A DNA stretch of 56,873 nt from an uncultured Pseudomonadota bacterium. GTDB taxonomy: Bacteria; Myxococcota_A; Bradymonadia; Bradymonadales; GCA-2716585. Positions within the stretch are counted from its first letter, which is position 1. Every line of letters starts with the position of its first letter. Position numbers and translations under genes: made by a program. Positions 1 to 9,454 of the stretch are shown piece by piece. The stretch covers positions 1-56,873 of the forward strand of contig CAKZKQ010000034.1 in NCBI GenBank assembly GCA_937123825.1. The letters run 5' to 3'. Below the pieces are notes generated by a model. That model ran no database searches, had not been told where the DNA came from, and saw only the letters and a list, made by a program, of their open reading frames with translations.

Positions 1-3000
1 GCCGCGACCTTTGTCACCGAACATGACTTCATCACCTGGCAGACCGAGGTGCAGGCCGGCGATGTGCTGAGCATTGACGCGCAGGTTTCCGAGGCGCGTC
101 CGCGTCAGGGAGACGCCACCTTTGGCGCCACTGGCCGGGTGCTGCGCGGGGGCGAAGTGATCGGTCAGATCGCGCTCCAGAGCACCGAAGACGCCAAGAT
201 GCACCCGCTGGAGGCGCTGGCTCAGATCCTGGCGCCCGCCGAAGAGACCACCTCCCGGCCGCGCCGTCGTCTGGCCAAAGACTACGACCGCACGCCTGAG
301 TTGATGGACGCCTTTGCCGAAATCGGCCTCGACCTCAACCCCATCCACCGCAGCCGCCTGACGGCGCGCCTGGCGGGGATGGACGCGCCGATTGTCCACG
401 GCATGTGGTCGGCGGCGCGCTTGCACGCCTTCCTGGTTCAGCACGTGGCCCAGGGCCTGCCCAAGCGCGTGTGCAGCTTCAAGGTGGCCTTTATGGCCCC
501 GGCGCTGTGCGGCGAAGCGGTGGTGATGGAGGCTGTGCGCGTGGGTGTGGACGGTGGGGACATGTTGGTGGAGGCGACCGCCTCGGTGCAGCGCGGTGAA
601 GCGCTGGTGCCGGTGGTCCGCGCCGAAGCCCGGATTGCTGCCCCCACGACGGCCTACATCTTCCCCGGCCAGGGGATCCAGAGTCAGGGCATGGGCATGG
701 CCGGTTATGGCCGCTCCAGGGCTGCCCGCGCGGTCTGGGATCGCGCCGACGCCTTTACGCGCCGCGCGCTGGGCTTCTCGATCCTGACCGTGGTGCGCGA
801 CAACCCCCGCGAGTTGTTGGCGCGAGGCACCAGCTTTGTGCACCCCAAAGGCGTGCTGCACCTGACCCAGTTTACGCAGGTCGCCATGGCGGTCCTGGCC
901 CAGGCTCAGGTGGCCGAGCTGCGCGAATCTGGTGCGCTGGTCGAAGGCGCCGTGACTTGCGGCCACAGCGTCGGTGAGTACAACGCGCTGGGAGCCATCA
1001 CTGGCGTTTTGCCGCTCGAAGATGTGGTGGACATCGTCTACAACCGCGGTCTGGTCATGCACAAGCTGGTGGCGCGCGATGCCGACGGCGAGAGCGGTTA
1101 CCGGATGGGGGTCATCCGTCCGCATTATGCGCGGATGAGCCATGCGCAGGCTGAGGCGCTGGTGGAGGAGATCCGCCAGAAGAGCGGTCACTTCATTCAG
1201 ATCGTCAACTACAACGTGCGCGGCCGCCAGTACTCGGTCACCGGTCAGGTGGCGGCGCTGGATATCCTCCAGGCCGAGCTTGAGGCACGCCAGACCCCCG
1301 GCGGCAAGGCGCCCTACATCGAAGTGCCGGGCATCGACGTGCCCTTCCACTCCGAGGTGCTGCGCGGCGGCGTGGACAGCTTCCGCAAGACCCTCGACAC
1401 GCGCCTGCCGCAGGTCATCGACTGGCAGTCGCTGGTGGGCCGCTACGTGCCCAACCTGGTGCCCAAGCCCTTCTCGCTGGGTCGTCCCTACGTCGAAGAG
1501 GTCAACGCGCTGACCGACGGCACCGTCCTGGGTCCGATTCTGGAGGACTTCCAGAGCTGGTCCGAGCGCCCGGTGGAGTTGTCTCGCGCGCTCTTGATTG
1601 AGTTGCTGGCCTGGCAGTTCACCAGCCCCGTGCGCTGGATCGAGAGCCAGGAGTTGATGCTGGCCCAGCCCCACGTGGGCGGCCTGGGTGTGGAGCGGAT
1701 CATTGAGGTGGGCGTGGGCTACCAGCCGACGCTGGCCAACATGGCCCGCTACACGCTGCGCCTGATGGATCTGGACGAGGTGGAGGTCTACAACGCCGAA
1801 GCCGAGGCCGCCGTGGTCTTTGCCACCGACAGCGATCCCGAGCCCGAAGAGGTCATTGAGCAGGACGCTGGGGCCGGGGAGGCGGCGCAGCTCGCAGCCC
1901 CGGCGGCGCCCGTCGCGGTTGCCGCCCCCGCAGCGCCCGTGACCGTCGCCGCGTCGGTCCCCGACAGGCCCTACAGCCACCGCGAAGCCCTGCGCGCCAT
2001 CCTCTCGCTCCAAGCCCGCGTGCGTCCCGAGCAGATCAAGGACGCGGAGACCATCGACGATCTCTTTGACGGGGTTTCGTCGCGCCGCAACCAGGTCCTG
2101 CTGGACCTGGGCGCCGAGTTTGACCTGGGCACCATCGACGGCGCCCATGAAAAGCCGCTGACCGACCTCGACGCCGAGATCAAGGGCCGCAGCCCCAGCT
2201 ACAAGGTGCCCGGTGGTTACCTCCGCCCGGCGGTCGACGACGCGCTCAAGAAGGTCTTTGGTCGCGCCGGTGTGGGCCGCAAAGACATCACCGCCAAGCT
2301 GGCCGAGACTTACGGCCTGGGAGACGGCCTGACGGCCTCTGCGCTGACGCTCCTGGCGCTCGAAAGCCGCGACGGCGAATCCGGCCGCAGCGGCGCGCTG
2401 GGCGCGCTGGCCGATCTTCGCCCCGGCAACCGCGGTGAGGTCGAAGGCGCCATGGACCGCTGGATCGCGACGCTGGCCGAGCAGACCGGCTTGCCGCTTG
2501 GCCGCAAGGCCGCCGCGGCCGCTGGTGGTGGTCAGGTCGATGCCGCCGCAGTGCGCGAGCTGGAGAGCCGCCTGGACGACGTCCTGATGGGCGCCGCCCG
2601 CGAGGTCGCCCGCGCGCTGGGTCACGACCTGGAGGCCCAGGCCCCCGGCCTGCCCCAGGTCGATGAGGCCGCCGCCAAGCTGGCGGTCGTGGAAGCCGAG
2701 CACGGCCCGCGCCATGTCGAGATGATCTCGCCGCGCTTTGACGCGCGCCGTCACGTGGCCTTCGCCTCGACCTGGGCCACCGCCCAGCGCGACGTGGCCA
2801 TGTTGACCTTTGAGGCCATGGCAGGCCGCATGGACGAGTCCGAAATTGCCCGTCAGGCCGCCCGACTGGCCCGTTTTGGCAAGCGCACCCGTCAGACCGC
2901 CGCCTGGTACGCCTCGCAGGTCCGCGCCAAGGGCGCCTCACAGGCGTTGATCGACGCCCTGGAGCAAATCGCCTCCGGTCAGCCCGCCAGCGCCGCGCCC

Positions 3001-6000
3001 ATGGTGCCGTCCCGGCCGTCGCTGAGCATCGGTCAGACCGGTGAGATGGTCTACGAAGAGGTCCCCCAGCTTGAGGCCGACGCCGCAGCCCGCTTTGTGG
3101 CCAGCCTCTGGGATGGTCAGGACAAAGGTCTGGTCACGGTCGGGGCCGGTGGTCAGCACGACGCCGCCTTCCGGTCGGTTTTGGAAGATGGTCTGACGTC
3201 GCCGCTGCCCTTTGCGGGCAAGACGGCGCTGGTGACCGGCGCCAGCCCTGGCTCCATCGCCGTGGAGGTGGCCGCCCACCTGCTGCGCGGCGGCGCCCGC
3301 GTGGTCGTGGCCACCTCGTCCTGCCACCGCCAGCGTCTGGCCTTCTACCGCAAGCTGGCGCAAGAGGCCGCGGCCCCCGGCGCCGAGCTGCACGTGGTGC
3401 CCTTCAACCAGACCTCCTTCCAGGACACCGACGCGCTGGTGGATTGGCTCTTTGATGAGTCGATCGAGCAAGTCGGCGCCGAGGTCAAGGTCATCAAGCG
3501 GCCCTTCGCGCCCGACATCGTCGTGCCCTTCGCGGCGCTCAAGACGCTGGGCACGCTCGACGCCATGGACGACAAGGCCGAAGCCGCCGTGCGCGCCATG
3601 CTCATGGGCACCGAGCGGCTCATCGCCCGGATCGCCGCCCGCTACGTCCGCCAGGGGTTGCCCGCCGAGCCCTGCGCCGTGCTCCTGCCCCTGTCGCCCA
3701 ACCACGGCACCTTTGGCGGTGACGGACCTTACGCCGAAACCAAGATCGCCCTGGAGGTCCTGAGTCACAAGTGGCGCAGCGAGTCCGAGGCCTGGGGCAA
3801 GGCGGTCACGCTGTGCAACGCCCGCATCGGCTGGGTCCGTGGCACCGGCCTCATGGACGCCAACAACCCCGTGGCGGCTCGCCTTGAAGCCCAAACCGAG
3901 GCCCGCACCTTCTCCAGCGCCGAGATGGGCTGGTTGCTGGCGGCGCTGTGCAGCGAGCCCATGCGCCGTCTGGCCCAGCACGCGCCGCTGGACGCCGACT
4001 TGACCGGTCGCTTTGGCGCCCTTGGCCAAGTGCGCGAGGTGGTTGACGGCATCCGCGACGGGCTGGCCAACCGCAGCACCGCCGCGCGCCAACTCGACAG
4101 CCTGCGCCAAAAAGAGGCGACCCTCATGGGCCGTACCCTCAACCGCGCCCCTCGCCAGCTCCTGGCGCTGCCCGACTGGCCCGAGCGCCAGCCGACTTCG
4201 GTCGTGGACGCAGATGCCAAGGGTGACCCCAGCCTGGACCTTGACCGCACGATCGTGATCGTGGGTTACGGCGAAGTCGGCCCCTGCGGCAGCTCCCGCA
4301 CCCGCTTTGAGTTGGAGGCCGAAGACCGCCTCTCGGCCGCTGGCGTGATGGAGTTGGCCTGGACCGTCGGCCTGATCCGCTACCAGGACGGCCAGTGGAT
4401 CGACGTGGAGAGCGAGGAGGTCGTGCCGGAAGGCGAGATTGCCGAGCGCTACCGCGAAGGCGTGCGCCAGCGCGCTGGGATCCGCTTTGTTGAGCCCGAG
4501 ACACTCGGCTTTGACCCGCAGCGCGTGCCGGTCTTTACGACCGTCTACCTGGAGAAAGACTTCAGCTTCCCCGTGGCCAACAGCGACGAGGCCCGCACCT
4601 TCGTCGCCGCCGACCCCGAGCACACCCGCGCCTCCTACGACGCGGACGCCGAGACCTGGCGCGTCACGCGCCTTGCTGGCTCCGAGATCAAGGTGCCCCG
4701 TCAAGCCAAGCTCAGCCGCCGCGTGGCGGGTCTGGTCCCCGACGGCTTTGATCCGGCCCGCTTCGGCGTCAGCCGCGACATGGTGGAGAACGTCGATCCG
4801 GTCTCCCTCTTCAACCTCATCGCCACCGTGGACGCCTTTGTCAGCGCTGGCATGGACCCCGAAGAGTTGATGCACTGGGTCCACCCCGCCCGCGTGGCCT
4901 GCACCCAGGGCAGCGGCATCGGCGGCATGCGCAGCCTGCGCCGCCTCTACGTGGACCACATCATGGATGAGGAGCGTCAGAGCGACGTCCTGCAAGAGAC
5001 CCTCATCAATGTCGTGGCCGCCTACGTCGTCCAGAGCTACCTGGGCAGCTACGGCCCCATGTCCCAGCCCGTGGCCGCCTGCGCCACCGCCGCCGTCTCC
5101 CTTGAAGAAGGGGTCGATAAGATCCTGGTGGGCAAGGCCGACTTTGCCGTCACCGGCGGTTTTGACGACATTGGCCGCGCTGGCATGGTCGGGTTCGCCG
5201 ACATGAACGCCACCTGCGACACCGAGAAGATGCTCTCCATGGGCATGGAGCCGTCCCAGATGTCGCGCTCCAACGACGTGCGCCGTCGAGGCTTCGTCGA
5301 GGCCCAGGGCGGCGGCACCATCCTGGTCACCCGCGCCTCGGTCGCCCTGGAAGCCGGTCTGCCCATCCTGGGCGTGGTCGCCTACGCCGGCTCCTTCGGC
5401 GACGGCATCCACAAATCCATCCCGGCCCCCGGCATGGGCGCCCTGGCCAGCGCACTGGGCGGCGCCCGCTCCCCGCTGGGTCAGGCGCTCGGCGCCCTGG
5501 GGCTGACCACCGACGACATCGGCGTGGTCTACAAGCACGATACCTCTACCGGGGCCAACGACCCCAACGAGAACGAGCTGCACGACCGCATCCAGAATGC
5601 TCTGGGCCGCACCGAGGGCAACCCCCTGTGGGTCGTCTCCCAAAAGACCCTCACCGGTCACCCCAAAGGCGGCGCGGCGGCCTGGCAGCTCATCGGCCTG
5701 TGCCAGAGCCTCCAGCGCGGCGTCATCCCCGGCAACCGGAACCTCGACAGCGTCGATCCCCGCATGGAAAGCTTTGGTCACATGGGCTTCACCGACACCA
5801 CGCTGCGTCCCGGCGCGGCCATGCCCATCAAGGCCGGTCTGGTCACCAGCCTTGGCTTTGGCCACGTCTCCGGTCTGGCGCTGTTGGCCCACCCCGACGT
5901 GCTCATCGAAAAGCTCGACGCCGACACCCGCGCCACCTGGACTCAGGCCGCGGCCGACCGTGAGGCCAAGCGCCGCAGCACCCGTGCCGCCATCCTCACT

Positions 6001-6162
6001 GGCGCCCGCGACGCCTTCACCAAGCGCACCGACCGGCGCTTTGAGGCCGCCGACGGCACCGCCGAGCAGGCCACCCAGGAAGCCGCCATGCTCCTGGACC
6101 CCAGCGCGCGCATGGACCTGACCACGGGCGTCTTTGCCACCGCCAACAAGGATCAATCATGA
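1..6162 (+). CDS. fas: Type I fatty acid synthase, 3' part (DH-MPT-ACP-KR-KS)
   Basis: The frame is open from base 1, so the gene is cut by the window edge; 2053 residues are visible. It makes fatty acids in the cytoplasm as a megasynthase of the fungal/mycobacterial type. Visible order: MaoC-like dehydratase (about residues 97-215, motifs NPIHRSR and APIVHGMW); malonyl/palmitoyl transferase (214-580, FPGQG and nucleophile motif GHSVGEYNALG at base 961); ACP (655-837, likely pantetheine serine in GVSSRRNQ, codon 2077-2079); ketoreductase (1070-1375, TGASPGS and YAETK at about 3730, then GWVRGTGLM); ketosynthase (1500-1965, active Cys codon 5080-5082 in AACATAAVS, His motifs YKHDTSTGANDPNE and TLTGHPKGG). 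The acyltransferase and enoylreductase expected in this family would lie upstream of the window. No phosphopantetheinyl transferase is fused at the C-terminus; acpS follows with a 4-base overlap. The motif matches to fungal and mycobacterial FAS are from memory and close. Confidence 0.93.
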   Translation, partial: AATFVTEHDFITWQTEVQAGDVLSIDAQVSEARPRQGDATFGATGRVLRGGEVIGQIALQSTEDAKMHPLEALAQILAPAEETTSRPRRRLAKDYDRTPELMDAFAEIGLDLNPIHRSRLTARLAGMDAPIVHGMWSAARLHAFLVQHVAQGLPKRVCSFKVAFMAPALCGEAVVMEAVRVGVDGGDMLVEATASVQRGEALVPVVRAEARIAAPTTAYIFPGQGIQSQGMGMAGYGRSRAARAVWDRADAFTRRALGFSILTVVRDNPRELLARGTSFVHPKGVLHLTQFTQVAMAVLAQAQVAELRESGALVEGAVTCGHSVGEYNALGAITGVLPLEDVVDIVYNRGLVMHKLVARDADGESGYRMGVIRPHYARMSHAQAEALVEEIRQKSGHFIQIVNYNVRGRQYSVTGQVAALDILQAELEARQTPGGKAPYIEVPGIDVPFHSEVLRGGVDSFRKTLDTRLPQVIDWQSLVGRYVPNLVPKPFSLGRPYVEEVNALTDGTVLGPILEDFQSWSERPVELSRALLIELLAWQFTSPVRWIESQELMLAQPHVGGLGVERIIEVGVGYQPTLANMARYTLRLMDLDEVEVYNAEAEAAVVFATDSDPEPEEVIEQDAGAGEAAQLAAPAAPVAVAAPAAPVTVAASVPDRPYSHREALRAILSLQARVRPEQIKDAETIDDLFDGVSSRRNQVLLDLGAEFDLGTIDGAHEKPLTDLDAEIKGRSPSYKVPGGYLRPAVDDALKKVFGRAGVGRKDITAKLAETYGLGDGLTASALTLLALESRDGESGRSGALGALADLRPGNRGEVEGAMDRWIATLAEQTGLPLGRKAAAAAGGGQVDAAAVRELESRLDDVLMGAAREVARALGHDLEAQAPGLPQVDEAAAKLAVVEAEHGPRHVEMISPRFDARRHVAFASTWATAQRDVAMLTFEAMAGRMDESEIARQAARLARFGKRTRQTAAWYASQVRAKGASQALIDALEQIASGQPASAAPMVPSRPSLSIGQTGEMVYEEVPQLEADAAARFVASLWDGQDKGLVTVGAGGQHDAAFRSVLEDGLTSPLPFAGKTALVTGASPGSIAVEVAAHLLRGGARVVVATSSCHRQRLAFYRKLAQEAAAPGAELHVVPFNQTSFQDTDALVDWLFDESIEQVGAEVKVIKRPFAPDIVVPFAALKTLGTLDAMDDKAEAAVRAMLMGTERLIARIAARYVRQGLPAEPCAVLLPLSPNHGTFGGDGPYAETKIALEVLSHKWRSESEAWGKAVTLCNARIGWVRGTGLMDANNPVAARLEAQTEARTFSSAEMGWLLAALCSEPMRRLAQHAPLDADLTGRFGALGQVREVVDGIRDGLANRSTAARQLDSLRQKEATLMGRTLNRAPRQLLALPDWPERQPTSVVDADAKGDPSLDLDRTIVIVGYGEVGPCGSSRTRFELEAEDRLSAAGVMELAWTVGLIRYQDGQWIDVESEEVVPEGEIAERYREGVRQRAGIRFVEPETLGFDPQRVPVFTTVYLEKDFSFPVANSDEARTFVAADPEHTRASYDADAETWRVTRLAGSEIKVPRQAKLSRRVAGLVPDGFDPARFGVSRDMVENVDPVSLFNLIATVDAFVSAGMDPEELMHWVHPARVACTQGSGIGGMRSLRRLYVDHIMDEERQSDVLQETLINVVAAYVVQSYLGSYGPMSQPVAACATAAVSLEEGVDKILVGKADFAVTGGFDDIGRAGMVGFADMNATCDTEKMLSMGMEPSQMSRSNDVRRRGFVEAQGGGTILVTRASVALEAGLPILGVVAYAGSFGDGIHKSIPAPGMGALASALGGARSPLGQALGALGLTTDDIGVVYKHDTSTGANDPNENELHDRIQNALGRTEGNPLWVVSQKTLTGHPKGGAAAWQLIGLCQSLQRGVIPGNRNLDSVDPRMESFGHMGFTDTTLRPGAAMPIKAGLVTSLGFGHVSGLALLAHPDVLIEKLDADTRATWTQAAADREAKRRSTRAAILTGARDAFTKRTDRRFEAADGTAEQATQEAAMLLDPSARMDLTTGVFATANKDQS

Positions 6163-6563
6163 TCCTCGGCGTCGGCACAGACATTGTGCACATCGATGCC
6201 TTTGAGGCGCAGCTCGATGACCGCGCCTCGGTCTTTGTCCAGGAGACCTTCACGCAGGGTGAGCGCCAAGACTCCGACGACCGAGCCGGGCAACGCCCCG
6301 GACGCCACCTGGCGGCGCGCTTTGCCGCCAAAGAGGCCTTCATCAAAGCCTGGGCCGGGGCGCGCCGAGGCATGGCGCCCTCGCTGGCCCAGGTCGACAT
6401 GCGCCAGATTGAAGTGGTCTGCGATCCCTACGGCAGACCAGGGCTGAAACTCCACGGCGAGGTGCAGCAAGCCTTTGGGCGGCTTGGGTCGTGTGGGGTG
6501 CACTTGTCGCTGAGCCACGATGGGCCGTTTGCGGTGGCTTTTGTGGTGGTGGAGCAGCTTTGA
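6159..6563 (+). CDS. acpS: Holo-[acyl-carrier-protein] synthase AcpS
   Basis: A 134-residue 4'-phosphopantetheinyl transferase that moves the phosphopantetheine arm of CoA onto an ACP serine. Family motifs are all present: GVGTDIVHID at the N-terminus (Mg-binding Asp), ARFAAKEAFIKAW in the middle, and VHLSLSHDG near the end. Length fits the family (about 120-135). Its ATG overlaps the fas stop codon (ATGA at 6159), so translation is probably coupled, and the obvious substrate is the ACP domain of the synthase just upstream. This is the gene order seen in mycobacteria, where a dedicated AcpS activates FAS I; fungal synthases carry this activity as a C-terminal domain instead. Confidence 0.95.
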   Translation: MILGVGTDIVHIDAFEAQLDDRASVFVQETFTQGERQDSDDRAGQRPGRHLAARFAAKEAFIKAWAGARRGMAPSLAQVDMRQIEVVCDPYGRPGLKLHGEVQQAFGRLGSCGVHLSLSHDGPFAVAFVVVEQL

Positions 6564-6583
6564 GGCGCTGATGGTGCTTTGAC

Positions 6584-6767
6584 GGTGCTTTGGTAAGGTA
6601 CCAACGACCTTTACAAGTCACTGAAAACACTGCGTTTTTTAATTTCCAACGCCTTTGTCTGCTTCGGGCTACCAACGGGGGTTCCACCGAGGGCTGTTCA
6701 TGCGCTGGTGGTGCTTTGGTAGTGCTTTGGTAAGGTGCCGGTAAGGTGCCAACGACCTTTGCAAGTC
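6584..6767 (+). repeat. Imperfect direct repeat downstream of acpS
   Basis: Two copies of a roughly 35-base element lie between acpS and the convergent aldo/keto reductase gene. Copy 1 is 6584-6619 and copy 2 about 6712-6767. They share GTGCTTTGGTAAGGT and, after a one-base difference, CCAACGACCTTTRCAAGTC. Copy 2 holds an extra internal duplication of GGTAAGGTGCC. No ORF or classical terminator explains them. Confidence 0.6.
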
Positions 6768-6794
6768 CCCGTAATCATTGAGCATTCACCACTT

Positions 6795-7790
6795 TCAACG
6801 CTTCGCTTTGTAGTTGTGTCCCATCCGCTCCTCGTTGCGGTCGGTGGCGGGCGGTGGGGTGCGTGAGAGGGCGCAGATGGCGTCGTAGAGTTCGTCGCTC
6901 AGTTCAAGGTTGGCGGCGTCGAGGCAGGCGTCGAGTTGTTCGACATTGCGGGCGCCGATCAGGGTCGAGGTGATGGCAGGGTGGTGGTTGACCCAGGCGA
7001 TGGCCAGGGTGGCGGGGTGGTGTCCGGCTTGTGTGGCCAGGTTGGTGAAGGCCTCGGCCAGGGCAAAGTTTTCTTCGTTGGCGTAGCGCAGTTGGTACAT
7101 GCGGTTGGAGACCAGGCGGCCTTCCTGGGGTCGGCGCTGGGCGCCGTATTTGCCCGCCAGCAGTCCGCCACCAAGGGGGTTGTAGGGCATGACAGCCAGG
7201 TTTTCGCTGGCGGCCATGGGGAGGATTTCGACCTCGGCCTGCCGTTTGGCCAGGTTGTACATGGGCTGGGTGCAGACGATGGGAGAGAGGTTGTGCAGGG
7301 CGGCGACGCCGAGCGCTTTGGCGGTTTGCCAGGCGGCGTAGTTGCTGACGGCGGGGTAGAGGATCTTGCCCTGGCGCACGAGGTCGTCGATGGCGCGCAG
7401 GGTTTCGTCCAGCGCGGTGCGATCATCGAAGCGGTGCAGGTAGTAGAGGTCGATCCGATCGGTGTCGAGGCGCTTGAGGCTGGCTTCGACGGCGCGTGTG
7501 ATGTGGTAGCGCGTGGCGCCCCGGTCGTTGGGGCCCTTGCCGGTGGGGAAGTAGACCTTGGTGGCCAGCACGACGTCGTCGCGGCACGTTTTGAGCAGGC
7601 GCCCGAGGATCTCTTCGGAGCGTCCGTCGCCGTAGACATCGGCGCAGTCAAAGACGTTGACCCCGGCCTGGCGGCAGCGGTGGAACATGGCGGCGCTGGT
7701 GGTCTCGTCGGCGGTGGTGCCAAAGGACATGGTGCCGAAGCTCAGCGTGGAGACTTGCACGCCGGTGCGGCCCAGGGTGGTGTACTGCAT
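6795..7790 (-). CDS. Aldo/keto reductase
   Basis: A 331-residue NAD(P)H-dependent oxidoreductase of the aldo/keto reductase TIM-barrel superfamily. The tetrad is visible: Asp in FDCADVYGDGRSEE, the Tyr in the same motif, Lys in VLATKVYFP, and His in IDLYYLHRFD. The C-terminal STLIGARNVEQL is the usual cofactor-phosphate-binding region. It belongs to the YajO/YhdN-like group; the substrate cannot be told from sequence. It stands alone between the convergent fas-acpS pair and murD. A GGAG lies about 12 bases upstream of the ATG, so initiation looks weak. Confidence 0.92.
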   Translation of the reverse strand: MQYTTLGRTGVQVSTLSFGTMSFGTTADETTSAAMFHRCRQAGVNVFDCADVYGDGRSEEILGRLLKTCRDDVVLATKVYFPTGKGPNDRGATRYHITRAVEASLKRLDTDRIDLYYLHRFDDRTALDETLRAIDDLVRQGKILYPAVSNYAAWQTAKALGVAALHNLSPIVCTQPMYNLAKRQAEVEILPMAASENLAVMPYNPLGGGLLAGKYGAQRRPQEGRLVSNRMYQLRYANEENFALAEAFTNLATQAGHHPATLAIAWVNHHPAITSTLIGARNVEQLDACLDAANLELSDELYDAICALSRTPPPATDRNEERMGHNYKAKR

Positions 7791-7898
7791 GGGTTGTGGA
7801 GGCTCCTTGGGGTTGTGGAGGCGCTCTGAGGCCGCAAGTCAGGATCTTGGTCCCCTCAATGTCGCCAAGACTGGTGGGCGGCGCTCTGAGGCCGTGGA

Positions 7899-9365
7899 TC
7901 AGTGTGTTGTGGTGTCTGAGGCGTTGGCCAGGGCTTTGACGGCTGCTTGGAACTGGCGTCCTCGGTCGGCGTAGCTGGCGAACATGTCAAAGCTGGAGCA
8001 AGCCGGGGAGAGGATGAGGACGTCGCCAGCTTTGGCGGCGCTGTGGGCCATGTGGAGCGCCTGGGTGAGGTCGTCTGCGGGGACGGCCTGGGGCAGGAGT
8101 TGGGCGTATTGGCTCAGCAGGCGCTGGCGAAGCTCGCCGATGACGAAGACGGCGCGTGCCCTTGCCCTGAGGGTTTGCACCCAGTGCTCCAGATCGAGGC
8201 CTTTGTCCACGCCGCCGACGATGGCGACCAGGGGTTTGGCGCCGAAGGCGGCCAGTCCGGCCAGCGAGGCGTGGGCGTTGGTGGCCTTGGAGTCGTCGTA
8301 GATGTCGATCTGGTCGACGGTGGCGACGTACTCAAGCCGGTGCGCGGGGGCTTTGAAGGTGTGCAGGCTTTGGCGAATCAGGTCCAGGTCCAGGTTTAGA
8401 GGCAGCAGGAGGCCTGTGGCGGTCAGGACGTTCTCGGCGTTGTGATCGCCGACGAGTTTGAGGTCGTCGTTGGCGATCAGCGCCTGGTCTTTGCCCTCCC
8501 AGCGCAGCCTCAGTTGTCCGTTGTGCCGGTAGGCCGCGTGGGGGTGTTCTCCCACGGCGCGCGCGGTCAGGCTCATGCGCACCACGCGTGCGCCGCGCTC
8601 GACGATGGGGCCCTGCCAGCGCGAGACGATGGGGTCGTCCATATTGAGCACAGCGGTTTGCCCCTGGGTCAGGCGGTCTGTGGGGGCGCGCTTGGCGGCG
8701 GCGTAGGCCTCAAAGTCGCCGTCAAAGAACTCATCGACGTGATCTTCGGCGACGTTGGTGACGGCGGCGGCCAGCGGCTTGAAACCGTGCCAGGGCGGGG
8801 CCTGGAAGGCGCTGACTTCGGCCACGATGATGGTTTGTGAGTCATCGCCGGGGTGCTCGTCCACCGCTTGCATGACGATGCCTGACAGGGGCGTCCATGA
8901 GTTGCCGCCGACCAGGGCGCGGCGCTGTGCGGAGACCAGGTGGTGGGCCAGCTTGGTGGTGGTGGTCTTGCCGTCGGTGCCCGCGATGGCGATCAGCGCA
9001 AAGCCCTCATCGGGCAGGGCGGCGGCGGCCAACTCGACCTCGGGGATGACGGGGATGCCAAGGGCGCGGGCTTGGACCACAAAGGGATCGTGGTAGCGCG
9101 CGGTCTGGGTCATGACACAGGCGTCGGCGCCGTGGTGGCTGTGGGGTCCGTGGATGATCTGGACGTCAGGGTCCAGGCTCAGGCCCTGGCGTTGGCGCAG
9201 GGCTTCCATGGCCTGACTGAGCGTTTGTGGGTCGCGGGTGTCGGTGACGGTGACGTCTTTGCCCAGGCGGCGAAGGAGGTTGGCGGCGCAGGTGCCGGTC
9301 CATCCCAGCCCAAAGACGGTCACGCGACTGGCCTTGGGCAAGGGATCAACAAGTGTGAGGGCCAT
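7899..9365 (-). CDS. murD: UDP-N-acetylmuramoyl-L-alanine--D-glutamate ligase MurD
   Basis: A 488-residue Mur ligase that adds D-glutamate to UDP-MurNAc-L-Ala in peptidoglycan synthesis. The N-terminal Rossmann region starts FGLGWTGTCAANLLRRLGKD, the ATP P-loop is IAGTDGKTTTTKLAHHL (about residues 150-165), the central domain has NVAEDHVDEF, and the C-terminal domain has YDDSKATN, a strong MurD signature. The start has AGGA five bases upstream. It is solitary here, away from any mra/mur/fts division cluster, which is less usual. A paralogous Mur-ligase-like role cannot be excluded, but YDDSKATN favours MurD. Confidence 0.93.
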   Translation of the reverse strand: MALTLVDPLPKASRVTVFGLGWTGTCAANLLRRLGKDVTVTDTRDPQTLSQAMEALRQRQGLSLDPDVQIIHGPHSHHGADACVMTQTARYHDPFVVQARALGIPVIPEVELAAAALPDEGFALIAIAGTDGKTTTTKLAHHLVSAQRRALVGGNSWTPLSGIVMQAVDEHPGDDSQTIIVAEVSAFQAPPWHGFKPLAAAVTNVAEDHVDEFFDGDFEAYAAAKRAPTDRLTQGQTAVLNMDDPIVSRWQGPIVERGARVVRMSLTARAVGEHPHAAYRHNGQLRLRWEGKDQALIANDDLKLVGDHNAENVLTATGLLLPLNLDLDLIRQSLHTFKAPAHRLEYVATVDQIDIYDDSKATNAHASLAGLAAFGAKPLVAIVGGVDKGLDLEHWVQTLRARARAVFVIGELRQRLLSQYAQLLPQAVPADDLTQALHMAHSAAKAGDVLILSPACSSFDMFASYADRGRQFQAAVKALANASDTTTH

Positions 9366-9454
9366 GGGTGTCCTGGTGGTGGGGTGGGACCGCCAGGTGG
9401 TGACGCCGCGGTGGGCGCATCAGGCGGCCCGTGGTGGGTTGGAAGGGGCGCCGA

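Noticed and set aside
2938..6156. Long open frame antisense to the FAS gene (over 1000 codons)
   Set aside because: It has Gly/Ala/His-rich low-complexity translation without known motifs, a common by-product of GC-rich third codon positions opposite a real gene.
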